In this document: positions 50,755 to 59,355 of the stretch, one piece after another
Position numbering within the stretch: the first letter of the stretch is position 1
Layout of the letters: each line of letters begins with the position of its first letter
Source of the DNA: Falsibacillus pallidus
GTDB taxonomy: Bacteria; Bacillota; Bacilli; Bacillales; DSM-25281
Assembly: GCF_003350505.1 (NCBI RefSeq)
Contig: NZ_QQAY01000015.1
Span: forward strand, 17,375 to 81,374
DNA: 64,000 nt
Direction: 5' to 3'
The notes under the pieces: model-generated
Told to the model about the DNA's origin: nothing
Seen by the model: the letters and a program-made list of their open reading frames with translations, nothing else
Databases searched by the model: none
Translations under genes and position numbers: made by a program

Positions 50755-50864
50755 TCCTTCCCCCAATTAACCTGAATCCCCCTCGTTCTCCCTAAGAATC
50801 ATTCCATACAATCTCCCAACCTACTTTTTAAAAAGAATATCAAAATCCAAGGTGTGATAAAACT

Positions 50865-51713
50865 ATGCCAAGAAGAGCCAGAAGTAAGAGCAGCACCGCT
50901 ATCTACCATCTCATCATGAGAGGTGTTAATTGCCAATCCATTTTTGAGGATGATGAAGATCGAACCCGATTTCTAGAGACCATTTCACGATTTAAGAGGA
51001 ATAACAGTTTTCAACTTTACAGCTATTGCTTGATGAATAACCACGTCCATCTTCTGATGAAAGAAGGAGCCGATTCCATTTCAACCGTTGTACAGAAAAT
51101 CAGCTCAAGCTATGTTTATTTTTACAATGAAAAATACGAACGAAGCGGGCATTTATTCCAGGAACGTTTTAAAAGCGAAGACATCAATAATATGCGGTAT
51201 TTCCTCACCGTTCTGCGTTATATTCACCAAAATCCCTTGAGGGCTGGCCTCTCCATTTCCGTTTTTGATTCCCCATGGACAAGCATCCACGAATATGAAA
51301 AAAAATATAGTTTCGTTGACACAGAATTCCCTTTGAGTTTATTTTCCTCAAATAAGAAGAAAGCCTATGAACTGTTTCAGCAGCACATGCAGACCCTCAC
51401 CGATGATGAATGTTTGGATTATCGGATAAGAATGCGACTGACTGATAACGACCTTAGAGAGCACATGCTAGCCTACGGGATACGAAGCGGAAGCGACCTG
51501 CAAAAACTAGAACTGACACAAAGAAACACAATTCTCTCACGACTAAAACAAATAGAAGGAGTCTCCATCCGACAACTCGCCAGAATCACCGGAATCTCCA
51601 AAAGCGTAATCCACCGCGCAGGGACAGAGGGACAGGTTTCTTGTCCCTCGGCGGCCACCTCTACGTCCGTCTCCACCACCACCTCGAATCTCCGAACGGC
51701 AAGCCAATTGTAA
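50865..51713 (+). CDS. REP-associated tyrosine transposase (RAYT)
   Basis: A 282-residue transposase of the Y1/HUH (IS200-like TnpA-REP) group. Key parts: RGVNCQSIF near 19-27, MNNHVHLLMK near 57-66 with the HUH-type metal pair His-x-His, RSGHLFQERFKSE near 93-105 and the catalytic Tyr in RYIHQNPLRAG near 118-128. A C-terminal helix-turn-helix ends GISKSVIHRA at residue 252. Residues 253-282 are read from a REP that begins at 51621. RAYTs cut and paste REP hairpins as single-stranded DNA. This is the only one in the window. Confidence 0.93.
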   Translation: MPRRARSKSSTAIYHLIMRGVNCQSIFEDDEDRTRFLETISRFKRNNSFQLYSYCLMNNHVHLLMKEGADSISTVVQKISSSYVYFYNEKYERSGHLFQERFKSEDINNMRYFLTVLRYIHQNPLRAGLSISVFDSPWTSIHEYEKKYSFVDTEFPLSLFSSNKKKAYELFQQHMQTLTDDECLDYRIRMRLTDNDLREHMLAYGIRSGSDLQKLELTQRNTILSRLKQIEGVSIRQLARITGISKSVIHRAGTEGQVSCPSAATSTSVSTTTSNLRTASQL

Positions 51714-51809
51714 CTCTATTAGTTCAAGAATGTTTCCGATCGAAGCACGGCCAGCTGTGACATTGTTGAAACACATCCCACTGGGACGAGGAACCTGTCC
51801 CCGCGTCCC
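51621..51809. repeat. REP pair inside and behind the RAYT gene
   Basis: Forward unit 51621-51647 starts at the first base of codon 253 and replaces the original stop; inverted unit 51783-51809. Spacer 135 bp, longer than other pairs. Confidence 0.88.
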
Positions 51810-51842
51810 ACCCGCATGAGTCCCTCCTGCCCCCCCTAAAGT

Positions 51843-51872
51843 TTGTTTCTACTTATCAAGGTAGTTTATAAT
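51843..51872 (+). promoter_or_regulatory. promoter of the quinone oxidoreductase gene
   Basis: -35 TTGTTT (51843-51848), 18-bp spacer, -10 TATAAT (51867-51872). It shares GTTTATAATGAAGC and the TTGTTTC with the symporter promoter at 49236. A REP lies between this promoter and the gene. Confidence 0.7.
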
Positions 51873-51910
51873 GAAGCCGGACCTACACGAAGCGAAATAG
51901 TGGGGCAAGT

Positions 51911-51937
51911 GGGACAATGAACCTGTCCCCACGTCCC
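51911..51937 (-). repeat. REP unit in a 5' leader
   Basis: GGGACAATGAACCTG then TCCCCACGTCCC between the promoter at 51843 and the ATG at 51970, so it should be transcribed as part of the leader. Confidence 0.85.
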
Positions 51938-51969
51938 ACGAAATTCATCATAGAAAAGAGGCTGATTTT

Positions 51970-52935
51970 ATGAAAGCACTTGTTTTTGAACAATTTGGCG
52001 GACCTGAAGTTCTGCTTTATCAAGAAATCGATAATCCTTCTATTGGACCGAACGAGGTGTTAGTGCGGACCAAAGCGATTGGATTGAATTTTGCTGATAT
52101 TTATCGACGCAAAGGCAACTATCATCTATCCGGCAACCCTCCATATATTTTAGGATATGAAGGCGCTGGTATTGTTGAGGAAGTCGGCAGCGAAGTACGC
52201 GATATTCAAGTGGGCGATCGCATCGCGTTTGCTGATGTTCCCTATGCAAATGCAGAATTGGTGGCAGTCCCTGAAGAAAAAGCAATTCCTGTTCCGGAAA
52301 GTGTTTCACTAGAGATTGCCGCGTCCATTTTGCTGCAAGGATTGACGGCTCACTACCTTGTCCATGACAGCTACAAGGTAAAAGAAGGCGATACAGCACT
52401 TGTCCACGCAGCGGCAGGCGGAGTCGGCCAGCTGTTGACACAAATGGTCACCATCCTTGGCGGCAAGGCAATCGGCCTCACCTCTTCCCCAGTAAAAGCG
52501 GAAACGGCAAAAGTTGCAGGCGCCGAAGAAGTATTTTTATACAACGGAGATTGGGTTGATCAAGTGAAGGACAAAACGGATGGAATAGGCGTAGATGTCG
52601 TTTTCGAATCTGTCGGTGCCACTCTTTCGAACAGCTTTTCAGCGACGAGAACGGGAGGAACAGTCGTGTTCTTCGGTATGGCAGGCGGAGATCCTGAACC
52701 CGTTGATCCACGGATGCTGATGGATACATCCAAAACCTTGACTGGCGGGGACCTTTGGAATGTTTTGACGTCCAAAGAAGAAAGAATAAAGCGATCCTGC
52801 CAACTATTTGACTGGATCGCAGAGGGCAAGCTCAAAATTGCCGAACCTGTACAATTTGCGCTAGAAGACGGCAAAAAAGCACACGAACTCTTAGAAAGCA
52901 GAAAAAGCACAGGCAAAATATTGTTGATCCCTTAA
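51970..52935 (+). CDS. NADPH:quinone oxidoreductase, zinc-independent MDR
   Basis: A 321-residue medium-chain reductase of the quinone oxidoreductase (Qor) branch, with no catalytic or structural zinc Cys set. Landmarks: GLNFADIYRRKGNY near 38-51, PYILGYEGAGIVEEVG, the nucleotide-binding HAAAGGVGQLLTQM near 138-151 and a final GKKAHELLESRKSTGKILLIP. It should reduce quinones or alkenals with NADPH. A REP begins two bases behind its stop and its promoter matches that of the symporter. Confidence 0.92.
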   Translation: MKALVFEQFGGPEVLLYQEIDNPSIGPNEVLVRTKAIGLNFADIYRRKGNYHLSGNPPYILGYEGAGIVEEVGSEVRDIQVGDRIAFADVPYANAELVAVPEEKAIPVPESVSLEIAASILLQGLTAHYLVHDSYKVKEGDTALVHAAAGGVGQLLTQMVTILGGKAIGLTSSPVKAETAKVAGAEEVFLYNGDWVDQVKDKTDGIGVDVVFESVGATLSNSFSATRTGGTVVFFGMAGGDPEPVDPRMLMDTSKTLTGGDLWNVLTSKEERIKRSCQLFDWIAEGKLKIAEPVQFALEDGKKAHELLESRKSTGKILLIP

Positions 52936-52937
52936 TT

Positions 52938-53052
52938 GGGACAGGGGGACAGGTTTTCTGTCCCCCCTTTTTTTACTTTTTTTCATTGTCAGGACTGCAC
53001 TGGGCAGACTGTTGTGGGGGGGGGTGGGACGAGAAACCTGTCCCCGCGTCCC
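52938..53052. repeat. REP pair (REPIN-like)
   Basis: Forward unit 52938-52964 (GGGGGACAG / CTGTCCCCCC then T8, a good terminator), inverted unit 53026-53052; each lies by the stop of a convergent gene (2 and 6 bases). Confidence 0.92.
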
Positions 53053-53058
53053 ACACCA

Positions 53059-53586
53059 TCACTTCCGGTAGCGCAATGCGAGTCCTTTCAAGAAGTTCCT
53101 AGCGTACTTATCTCCGCATTCTACGTAATTGAAATGCCCTTCTTTACGGAAAAAGGCACTTAACTCACTTTTTCTGATGATGACTCCTGTTGATTCGAGT
53201 ATGTCCATGACGTCCTCACTCGTCAAAGCGAGGGCAATCTTCACTTTTTTCAGCATCACATTGTTTACGCTGCTGTGCTTCTTAATGGACATCGGTGGTC
53301 TCTCCGGCTGGCCCGGCTTTGGCTCCTGCCTGCCTCTTTTGAAAATGATCAGACCATTCAAGAAAGTCTCCAGCATAAAATCGCTACACTCATTGCTTTC
53401 TTCATCTTCCAACTCCAACTCGCCTTCATTATCTCTCTCGCGGTCAGTCGTTTTCGTTAGCAGCTCAGCAAGCTCTTCTCTTGTCACCTCGACGCCGCCA
53501 AGCTTAAAAATCTCCAGCATATCGGTATTTTTTATATCAAGCGCATATCTTAAGCGAATTAAAATATCGTTATTATTCATATCCAT
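53059..53586 (-). CDS. DUF1456 protein, YehS-like
   Basis: A 175-residue protein with two copies of a helical DUF1456 unit: DILIRLRYALDIKNTDMLEIF near 6-26 and NNVMLKKVKIALALTSEDVM near 108-127, each followed by a VTREEL or IRKSEL helix and a (Y)CxD/ECGD-type end. The acidic linker between them is Glu-rich and variable. The family (E. coli YehS) has no assigned function. The ATG at 53586 stands nine bases from AGGAGG. Confidence 0.85.
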   Translation of the reverse strand: MDMNNNDILIRLRYALDIKNTDMLEIFKLGGVEVTREELAELLTKTTDRERDNEGELELEDEESNECSDFMLETFLNGLIIFKRGRQEPKPGQPERPPMSIKKHSSVNNVMLKKVKIALALTSEDVMDILESTGVIIRKSELSAFFRKEGHFNYVECGDKYARNFLKGLALRYRK

Positions 53587-53716
53587 TAAAATCATCCTCC
53601 TGAACTAACAGCCTATATTAATTATTGCCATTTAAATGACTAGTGTAACATGGAATGGTTTTGGTAGATAGCGCTGATAGAATCTAATTCGTTTCTCTTC
53701 CATCTCCTCCCCATCA

Positions 53717-53764
53717 AAAAACCCCTTTCCAAAAGGAACGCAATGTCCGAGGAAAGGGGGTTTT
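53717..53764. terminator. bidirectional terminator
   Basis: AAAACCCCTTTCC pairs with GGAAAGGGGGTTTT, 20-base loop, downstream of the lamin-tail protein gene. Confidence 0.8.
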
Positions 53765-53797
53765 CATTTTAGCTGTTAGGGGTGCTGCATCTGCGGT

Positions 53798-53824
53798 GGG
53801 ACAAGGAACCTGTCCCCATGTCCC
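53798..53824 (-). repeat. REP unit, inverted
   Basis: GGGACAAGGAACCTG then TCCCCATGTCCC, one base from the stop of the lamin-tail gene. Confidence 0.9.
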
Positions 53825-53825
53825 A

Positions 53826-55946
53826 TTAGTTTAGGATTTGGATGTCGTCGAAGTTTAGGCGGTTTCCGCTTGTTCCGCTGACGACGATTCGGAATCGGAC
53901 GGAGCTGCTTTGGTTGACGCTGAATGTTTTTTTGGTCAACGTTGATGAGCTTGTATTCAAGCTACCAACATTCGTCCAGCTGCCTCCTTGATTGGTGGAC
54001 ATTTGCAGCTGCCAGGTCGCACCTGTATCGGATCCGAAGTTCGCATGTGAAATGACGACGGACTTGGCACCATTCACATCGAAATTCATGGTCAGTGCTC
54101 CGCTTGCTTTCACGCGTGCTGACTGGGATCCATTTTTCACATCGCTGCTCAAATTGCCTAACAACGCATTGTCAAAATACCATGATCCGCTGGCTAAAGT
54201 AACATTTCCAGCTGTATAAGATCCTTTTGACCCTGTTTCAAAATTTTCATTTAACACCGCAGTCCCAGATGCAACCGTACCTGTATGGCTTCCCAAGTAG
54301 CTAAAAGTATCTGCAGGATAGCTGGTCCATTCGCTGGAGTCGTATGCAGTCGTTCCTGTTGTGACGGAACTGTTCCGCACTAATGTCTTATCTGTTCCGA
54401 ACGAAGTGCCTGCTGTACCGACTACATCCACAACCGCCCCATTATGCTGGAGTGTTACGGAGTCATCCCCATTGAATGATAAGCTGCTGCTCAAGAGATC
54501 AGCTTTATTTAAAACAGTCTGTGAAGCGCCGCTGTTTGCTACTACAAACACATCTCCGCTCGCAAGCGTTCCTGAAAGCGAAATCGCGCCTGAAACATTG
54601 GATAGCTGCAATGAATACCCAGATAAATCAATGGCTGAAGATGTACCATTATAAATTTCAATGGCTTTATTCAAACTGCTTCCCTCTACATATTCAGAAA
54701 TGTAGACATTCTCAGTGGAACTGCCTGATCCGCCTGTTCCACCGCCGCTTCCACCTGTGCCTGTATTGCCATAGGAGCCTGCTTTGAACGTGGAAGGATC
54801 GTACCATTTATAGCCTGCATCCGGTGCTGCCCACGTTTCTGCTTGAGGCTCAGTTGATGATTGAGGCGTTTCCATGCTTAAAAGCGCTGTCGGCTGATCA
54901 AGCTGCAATCCACTTACCTGTGAAAGACTTGTATAGTTTTCATGCTGTGAAAGCCAGTCGATGATATTTTCCAGTAAAACGCCGTCGTTCTGCTCTTTAA
55001 AGCCGTCATAAGTCGTTTTGGCTTGGCCTGTTTCTTCACGTTTATACTTTGGAGTGGCGTCTTCAACCGGAGATGAATCCCCGATGAACGCAGCTTTCCC
55101 AAGGCCCACTTTTGAAACAGCAACGAACGGACCTTCTGCGCGGCCGCCGCCGTCATAAACGCCTTGGTCAACCGCATGACTCCAGCTCGCAGTCGTTTGC
55201 GGCAAATAAACAATTCCTTTGGCTTTCGTACCATCCGTGATGGCAAGAGTGGAACCCGCATGCATAGCGACTGTTGAAACACCGCTAGTAATGCCGAATG
55301 CCTGGCTTGGCGCCACAATGTCATTGGCCGTGATATCAGCAAGTGCATTGTAGCGGAAACGCACGCCAAAGTTAGTGGAAAGCCAGTCGGAGCTCGCAAC
55401 GCCCTGCATGGCAGCAGAGTTTGCCTCTTCCGTCGTCATTCCTTTGGCCGGGTTGTCCCATGCTCCGCGGCGGTATCCATTGAAAACCTCGGAGGCATCC
55501 CATCTATTTTTATTACGGTCTGCATTGTAATGATCGGCGATGAAGAAAATGCTCCCGCCGTTTTGTGCGTATTGAAGAAGTGCATCTTGCTCAGAAGTTT
55601 TGTAAGGGATATTGGCTTCACCAATCACGAGGACGTCATACCCCTGTAAATCAGAATAAGTGATCGGTGTAGTCTTACGAAGTTCTTTTACATAATAGCC
55701 ATTTCCGGCAATGCCATTGGCAAAATCAGAAAAACCGCCATCAATGACCCAGTCTGCTGCTCCTGCTGTCTGTCCATGAGTATTGTCAAATAAAATTTTC
55801 TTCCCATTCGCTGACCCGATCGGCTGAATGACCGGCGCCGGATCACTCGGACCCTCTGCAAATGCCGTTGGGAGATTCGAAAAAACGAGCGGCAAACATA
55901 ACATCAAAACTAATAAAATAATACCTGACTTCCTTGTTTTCACCAT
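53826..55946 (-). CDS. secreted multidomain protein with lamin-tail domain
   Basis: A 706-residue secreted protein. A signal peptide ends AFA near residue 30. An N-terminal domain (about 45-340) has a GATase/DUF4350-type fold (KKILFDNTHGQTAG, YDVLVIGEANIPY, IFFIADHYNADRNKNRWD). A Gly/Ser-rich linker follows (about 395-412), then a lamin-tail domain (about 413-545: VYISEYVEGSSLNKAIEIYN) and a beta-sandwich of carbohydrate-binding type at the end. The layout is typical of Bacillus exported nucleases and phosphodiesterases, but no nuclease motif is certain here. Confidence 0.78.
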   Translation of the reverse strand: MVKTRKSGIILLVLMLCLPLVFSNLPTAFAEGPSDPAPVIQPIGSANGKKILFDNTHGQTAGAADWVIDGGFSDFANGIAGNGYYVKELRKTTPITYSDLQGYDVLVIGEANIPYKTSEQDALLQYAQNGGSIFFIADHYNADRNKNRWDASEVFNGYRRGAWDNPAKGMTTEEANSAAMQGVASSDWLSTNFGVRFRYNALADITANDIVAPSQAFGITSGVSTVAMHAGSTLAITDGTKAKGIVYLPQTTASWSHAVDQGVYDGGGRAEGPFVAVSKVGLGKAAFIGDSSPVEDATPKYKREETGQAKTTYDGFKEQNDGVLLENIIDWLSQHENYTSLSQVSGLQLDQPTALLSMETPQSSTEPQAETWAAPDAGYKWYDPSTFKAGSYGNTGTGGSGGGTGGSGSSTENVYISEYVEGSSLNKAIEIYNGTSSAIDLSGYSLQLSNVSGAISLSGTLASGDVFVVANSGASQTVLNKADLLSSSLSFNGDDSVTLQHNGAVVDVVGTAGTSFGTDKTLVRNSSVTTGTTAYDSSEWTSYPADTFSYLGSHTGTVASGTAVLNENFETGSKGSYTAGNVTLASGSWYFDNALLGNLSSDVKNGSQSARVKASGALTMNFDVNGAKSVVISHANFGSDTGATWQLQMSTNQGGSWTNVGSLNTSSSTLTKKTFSVNQSSSVRFRIVVSGTSGNRLNFDDIQILN

Positions 55947-56044
55947 TCTTCACTCCTTTTTTAAAATAACAACCAAATCAAAATTATCACAAAATTGTTG
56001 TGCTAATGTAAATTTTAGAAAAAATGAGTGATAATACCTATTTT

Positions 56045-56168
56045 GGTACAGAGGGACAGGTTCCTTGTCCCTCTGCTATTGGTGATGAGGAATGGTTATA
56101 TGAAAAAGTTGTTTACTTTTGGACAGGGGCGATGCTGAGGTGGGACAAGGAACCTGTCCCCGCGTCCC
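56045..56168. repeat. REP pair (REPIN-like)
   Basis: Forward unit 56045-56071 (GGTAC for GGGAC), inverted unit 56142-56168, 70-bp spacer; in the promoter-side interval of the lamin-tail gene. Confidence 0.88.
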
Positions 56169-56222
56169 GCAAAAAAAAAGAGTATCTCCCCTTAACCTGA
56201 GGAACATACCCTACTAAAAAAT

Positions 56223-56759
56223 CTATTCTCTCTCTAATATCATTTGCTTCAGAATCTTTTTGCTTTCCGCATCCTTTTGTCTGTGCGGCCTGCCGATTTG
56301 CTCATAGACTTCCTTTTCTTCCAGCAGCTGTTTTGGATTTAACACCCGAGCTGATATTCCGTTCAATGTATAGCTCTCTGTCATGAGAGAATCAGGTCTC
56401 CATACCCATTCTGGAAGTCCATTCATGATAATGTCACCCTCAACAGAATGTGTTATAAATACAAAACTGCAATCAACTTCATTTTTTCGAAAGTCCGACT
56501 GCCTGTTACAGAAAGGTTCATTGACAGGGACTTTCTCATACCCAGCACTCGCCAGTTCAGCCTCTAGCCTTTGTCTATCCTGAACCCAAGCAACAAAATC
56601 AATATCCTCATGGGGGCGGGTGAGCCTTCCGAGAAGAAAATCAATGGCCCATCCTCCGCGAAGCCACAATTCCATTCCAAGACTTTCAGCTATTCCACTC
56701 ACTTCAGCCAAAACCTGCAATTGCGACTCCTCACGTTCATCCTTCGAACATTGTGCCAT
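56223..56759 (-). CDS. nucleotidyltransferase-fold protein, ANT/LinB-like
   Basis: A 178-residue member of the aminoglycoside adenylyltransferase-like nucleotidyltransferase superfamily. The core is ELWLRGGWAIDFLLGRLTR near 30-48 and HEDIDFVAW near 50-58 (the paired Asp of the hG-x-D-x-D type site). A late KQLLEEKEVYEQIGR helix follows. Activity and substrate are not established; the fold alone does not mean antibiotic resistance. A GGGAGG site precedes the ATG. Confidence 0.8.
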   Translation of the reverse strand: MAQCSKDEREESQLQVLAEVSGIAESLGMELWLRGGWAIDFLLGRLTRPHEDIDFVAWVQDRQRLEAELASAGYEKVPVNEPFCNRQSDFRKNEVDCSFVFITHSVEGDIIMNGLPEWVWRPDSLMTESYTLNGISARVLNPKQLLEEKEVYEQIGRPHRQKDAESKKILKQMILERE

Positions 56760-56776
56760 AAATATGAACCCTCCCG

Positions 56777-56880
56777 GGACAGAGGGACAGGTTTACTGTC
56801 CCTCTGTATTTTAATGTATAGAGTCTGCAGCGGTGGGGTGACGCAGGACGACTGGGACAATCAACCTGTCCCCGCGTCCC
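56777..56880. repeat. REP pair (REPIN-like)
   Basis: Forward unit 56777-56803, inverted unit 56854-56880, 50-bp spacer, between two minus-strand genes. Confidence 0.92.
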
Positions 56881-56895
56881 ACGTCTCCGTCCCGC

Positions 56896-57489
56896 TTAGT
56901 CATTCATCCCTTTGCCTTCAAGGATTTGCTGTATATACTTCTCCACTCTCGCCTGTCGTGTCTTTGCTTGTTTTGCCTGTGAAAAATGGAGGATGTATGC
57001 TCTTTGGCGACCTGGCGTCAAGGATTCGAACGCCTCTTTCAAATCGGGCATTTCTCCAAGCTTCACTTGAAATTCTTCTGGAATACTGTATTCTGTCGTC
57101 TTTTTAAACTCTACTTCCAATCCGGATTTTTCCACTTCTATAGCCTGCATTATATAGTCTTTCAGGATTGATTCCATTTCAATAATTTCTTCCACATTGG
57201 TGAATCGAATCTGCCGGGCTGCCTGAACATTCTCCGTCTGTTGGATCAGAATACCTTCTGGATCTTTCATCAAAGAACCTTTATGGAAGAGGTACGCGCA
57301 ATAGTCTTTAAATCCATGGATCAAAACGACATTCTTGCCTTCCAATGTGTAGCAAGGATGCATCCACTTAAAATCTTCCGTCAAACCACAGTCGAGAGCA
57401 ATATCCCTCAACTTCATATACTCAGCACTCCACTTTTTAGCCCTGATCATAAACGCATCTACCTTCGGATGCAGTTCACTACGTGTCAT
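56896..57489 (-). CDS. YdeI/OmdA-family protein with DUF1801 domain
   Basis: A 197-residue protein. An N-terminal DUF1801 domain (about 10-110) has DFKWMHPCYTLEGKNVVLIHGFKDYCAYLFHKG, followed by a helix-rich C-terminal OmdA-type tail reading EAFESLTPGRQRAYILHFSQ, then AKQAKTRQARVEKYIQQI. The family is common in soil bacilli (YdeI) and its function is unknown. The ATG at 57489 lies behind AAGGGGTGG; the frame is open farther without a ribosome site. Confidence 0.85.
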   Translation of the reverse strand: MTRSELHPKVDAFMIRAKKWSAEYMKLRDIALDCGLTEDFKWMHPCYTLEGKNVVLIHGFKDYCAYLFHKGSLMKDPEGILIQQTENVQAARQIRFTNVEEIIEMESILKDYIMQAIEVEKSGLEVEFKKTTEYSIPEEFQVKLGEMPDLKEAFESLTPGRQRAYILHFSQAKQAKTRQARVEKYIQQILEGKGMND

Positions 57490-57543
57490 CAATGACCACC
57501 CCTTATTCATCTGAATCATATCGATGAACATAGTTTACCATAC

Positions 57544-57570
57544 GGGACGGGGGGACAGGTTAACTGTCCC
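57544..57570 (+). repeat. REP unit
   Basis: GGGACGGGGGGACAGG, TTAACTGTCCC; forward partner of the interrupted unit at 57625. Confidence 0.9.
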
Positions 57571-57624
57571 CCCATTTACTGGTAATCAATATTTATATTT
57601 TAATTCTCACTTAATATTATGAGT

Positions 57625-57768
57625 GGAACAAGGAACCTGTGAACTATGCCCCCATATTCCCTCCGTCCATTTTCATTAATTCTATTGAAACACAAAAAGC
57701 CCCGGATAAGGGGCCCTTTTTTATCAGTGTCCGTTATCCTGGGCATAGTTCACCTGTCCCCATGTCCC
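57625..57768 (-). repeat. REP unit split by an insertion
   Basis: GGAACAAGGAACCTG at 57625-57639 and TCCCCATGTCCC at 57757-57768 (with a second CCTG at 57753-57756) join to one normal inverted REP once 57640-57756 is removed. Confidence 0.85.
57640..57752. mobile_element. 113-bp MITE-like element inserted in a REP
   Basis: Exact 12-bp terminal inverted repeats TGAACTATGCCC (57640-57651) and GGGCATAGTTCA (57741-57752), flanked by the 4-bp direct repeat CCTG (57636-57639 and 57753-57756). Inside lies a hairpin GCCCC / GGGGC followed by T6 (57700-57722), so it may also act as a terminator. No reading frame. The transposase that moved it is not in the window. Confidence 0.8.
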
Positions 57769-57799
57769 ACCACACCCCGCTCAATCATTGGGGAGCCGC

Positions 57800-57826
57800 G
57801 GGACGATGAACCTGTCCCCGTGTCCC
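57800..57826 (-). repeat. REP unit touching a stop codon
   Basis: GGGACGATGAACCTG then TCCCCGTGTCCC; its last base is directly next to the stop codon of the MDR gene. Confidence 0.92.
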
Positions 57827-58807
57827 TTAGTGGATTTGGGCGATGATTTTGCCTTTTACTTTTCGGGTGGCTAGTTCAGCTAGTGCTTGTGGTACTTCAT
57901 CCAGTGATACTGTTTTTTGGACTAGCGCGTTTAGTTTTCCTTCTTTCAAGAGCGATAGCATGTGGTCGCCCATTTCGGCGAGTTTGAGCTGCTCTTTTCG
58001 ATTTCCGGATTGGTGGACGCTTCCTAGTGCTACTTGGTGGAAGGACAGTGGATGCGCGAAGGAGATGGCTTCGTTCGCATTTGGCGGCCCTGCAATGAAG
58101 GCGATTTGTCCGTTGAACGCCAGCGCCTTCAAGGATTTGTCCGCGTTATCGCGTCCGACTGTATCGAGTACCAGGTCGACACCGAGTCCATCCGTGATTT
58201 CCAATGCTTTTTCTACAAAATCTTCTTCACGGTAGTCGATGCCGTAGTCGGCTCCTAAGCCTTTCACATACTCATGGTTGGCAGCGGATGCAGTTGTAAG
58301 CACCTTCAGTCCAGCATTTTTCGCCAGCTGGATTGCGAAACCGCCGACACCGCCAGCTCCTGCATGTACTAGAATCGTTTGTCCTTTAGCAGCATGCAAT
58401 TTATGAAATAACGCTTGGTATGCGGTAAAGCCAGCACACGGCAAGGCAGCTGCGTCTTCGAAGGAAATGCCTTCCGGGATGAGTGAAACGGTGTGCGCTG
58501 TCGTCACTCCATACTCCGCAAATCCGCCTTTTTTCGTCATATCACCATGGTAGACAACTCTGTCACCTGCTTTAACGTTAGTGACACCTTCGCCTACTTC
58601 TTCCACAATCCCTGCAGAATCAAGACCAAGTACATGCGGATAAGTCCAGTTCGGATTGCCTCCGTTCCCTGTTTTATAGTCGACCGGATTTAAAGCAGTG
58701 GCTTTAATTTTTACCAAAATTTCTCCTTTACCTGGTGTCGGTTTTTCAATTTCACCAACCTTCATTTCGTTTACTTTTCCTTTGTCTTCAAGCAATAATG
58801 CCTTCAT
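57827..58807 (-). CDS. zinc-independent MDR alcohol dehydrogenase/quinone reductase
   Basis: A 326-residue medium-chain reductase of the YogA/YhdH-like branch. Landmarks: ATALNPVDYKTGNGGN near 32-47, YPHVLGLDSAGIVEEVGEG, HAGAGGVGGFAIQLAKNAG near 146-164 (NADPH loop) and a C-terminal ELATRKVKGKIIAQIH. No zinc site. It follows the VOC gene by 15 bases and is likely cotranscribed with it; the divergent HxlR-type regulator should control the pair. Confidence 0.9.
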   Translation of the reverse strand: MKALLLEDKGKVNEMKVGEIEKPTPGKGEILVKIKATALNPVDYKTGNGGNPNWTYPHVLGLDSAGIVEEVGEGVTNVKAGDRVVYHGDMTKKGGFAEYGVTTAHTVSLIPEGISFEDAAALPCAGFTAYQALFHKLHAAKGQTILVHAGAGGVGGFAIQLAKNAGLKVLTTASAANHEYVKGLGADYGIDYREEDFVEKALEITDGLGVDLVLDTVGRDNADKSLKALAFNGQIAFIAGPPNANEAISFAHPLSFHQVALGSVHQSGNRKEQLKLAEMGDHMLSLLKEGKLNALVQKTVSLDEVPQALAELATRKVKGKIIAQIH

Positions 58808-58822
58808 TGCGATTCCTCCTTT

Positions 58823-59320
58823 TTAGTAAGCCCCTTGGGAATAAGTCAATTCATAGCTGTGGGTGTAAATTTCAATGAGATTGCCGAATGGATCTTCGCA
58901 GTAGACCATTTTGTACGGCTTTTCATTCGGATAATATTCACGAATGGGCATGCGCTGCTTTCCGCCATGCTCGACGATTTTTTCCACAAGCCCTTCAATG
59001 TCGGGATCCTGCACGCAGAAATGGAAGATGCCCGTCTTCCAATATTCAAAGTTATTCTCAGGATTTTCGTTCGTTTCAAACTCGAACATTTCGATGCCGA
59101 TTTTGTCAGAAGTAGCGAGATGGGCGATTTTAAATTTGCCCCATCCTTCCCCAAAAACATCCTTGCACATTTGCCCGATCGGACTGTCGTCTTCCACAAT
59201 TTCAGAAGGCTCCATGATGACGTACCAGCCTAAAACCTCTGTATAAAATTTAACAGCCTCCTCTAAATTCGGTACAGATAAGCCAATATGTGAAAAGGAA
59301 CGTGGATATGGTTTATTCAT
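58823..59320 (-). CDS. VOC family dioxygenase-like protein
   Basis: A 165-residue glyoxalase-fold protein: SHIGLSVPNLEEAVKFYTEVLGW near 10-32, IFHFCVQDPDIEGLVEKI near 95-112 and YCEDPFGNLIEIYTHSYE near 138-155. His11, His97 and Glu149 are in the positions of the metal triad. It heads a two-gene unit with the MDR gene, divergent from an HxlR-type regulator, which fits a quinone or aldehyde stress response. Confidence 0.87.
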   Translation of the reverse strand: MNKPYPRSFSHIGLSVPNLEEAVKFYTEVLGWYVIMEPSEIVEDDSPIGQMCKDVFGEGWGKFKIAHLATSDKIGIEMFEFETNENPENNFEYWKTGIFHFCVQDPDIEGLVEKIVEHGGKQRMPIREYYPNEKPYKMVYCEDPFGNLIEIYTHSYELTYSQGAY

Positions 59321-59355
59321 TAATATCTTCTCCTTTTTATTGAAAGTTCTTTTTC

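Noticed and set aside
50865..51713. RAYT as a full IS200/IS605 insertion sequence
   Set aside because: No tnpB and no clear element ends around the gene; layout fits a domesticated RAYT.
56223..56759. Antibiotic-resistance nucleotidyltransferase
   Set aside because: Only the general fold is visible; many such proteins in bacilli do not modify drugs.
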